DNA of 6,145 bases. Source: JANQLU01 sp964434955. Lineage in GTDB: Bacteria > Planctomycetota > Planctomycetia > Pirellulales > Pirellulaceae. The notes under the pieces were generated by a model. It was not told where the DNA came from. It saw nothing but the letters and a program-made list of their open reading frames with translations, and made no database searches. The DNA lies in contig CAYSXI010000248.1 in assembly GCA_964434955.1 (NCBI GenBank), forward strand, positions 1 to 6,145, read 5' to 3'. The position numbers and the translations under genes were made by a program. This document shows, piece by piece, positions 6,121-6,145 of this stretch. Position 1 is the stretch's first letter; every line of letters starts with the position of its first letter.

Positions 6121-6145
6121 GAGCGTCGTGTAGGGAAAGAGTGTA
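6121..6145 (-). other. Illumina sequencing-adapter remnant at the contig end
   Basis: The last 25 bases begin GAGCGTCGTGTAGGGAAAGA. In reverse complement they read as the Illumina TruSeq read-1/universal adapter core (ACACTCTTTCCCTACACGAC plus the next bases GCTC). The run matches my memory of the adapter without a mismatch. The bases just before (6112-6120, G-rich) match the expected GATCGGAA side poorly, and may be low-quality bases or real genome. This is not biological sequence, and any promoter or start upstream of kptA must not be inferred from it. Confidence 0.93.

Overview
The window looks like a piece of a planctomycete genome (Planctomycetota, probably Pirellulales-like), most likely one end of a short-read assembled contig. 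Three things point there. It holds a bacterial formylmethanofuran dehydrogenase-type subunit A (FhcA), which among bacteria is known mainly from methylotrophs and planctomycetes. It holds a zinc-ribbon / single-membrane-segment / Lys-Asp-rich protein with STN-like domains, an architecture I associate with planctomycetes. The partial gene at the left edge ends in a domain typical of planctomycete hypothetical proteins. The assignment is inference; no marker gene is present.

Layout. Bases 2-550 (+) are the 3' end of a gene whose start lies left of the window. A 257-bp spacer follows, with a 9-bp sequence repeated three times and a small hairpin. Bases 808-2922 (+) encode a 704-residue membrane-anchored protein. 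After a 138-bp convergent spacer carrying a REP-like 19-mer, the other genes are all on the minus strand. Read in transcription order from the right, they are kptA (6090-5506, RNA 2'-phosphotransferase), fhcA (5361-3703, or from a TTG at 5472), and a small single-pass membrane protein with a possible Coa1-like domain (3540-3061).

How the genes relate. The two left-hand genes probably share a fold: both have short beta-alpha-beta segments resembling secretin/TonB N-terminal (STN) domains, so they may be related envelope proteins. FhcA is the catalytic zinc-amidohydrolase subunit of the H4MPT-linked C1 pathway, but none of its partners (fhcB, fhcC, fhcD, mch, mtd) is in the window. KptA has a complete catalytic tetrad. 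No functional link between kptA and fhcA is evident beyond shared direction.

The last 25 bases (6121-6145) match the Illumina read-1 adapter in reverse complement. They are an assembly artefact, so the contig probably ends there and nothing upstream of kptA should be read as genomic. I found no RNA gene, CRISPR array, insertion sequence or convincingly new system.
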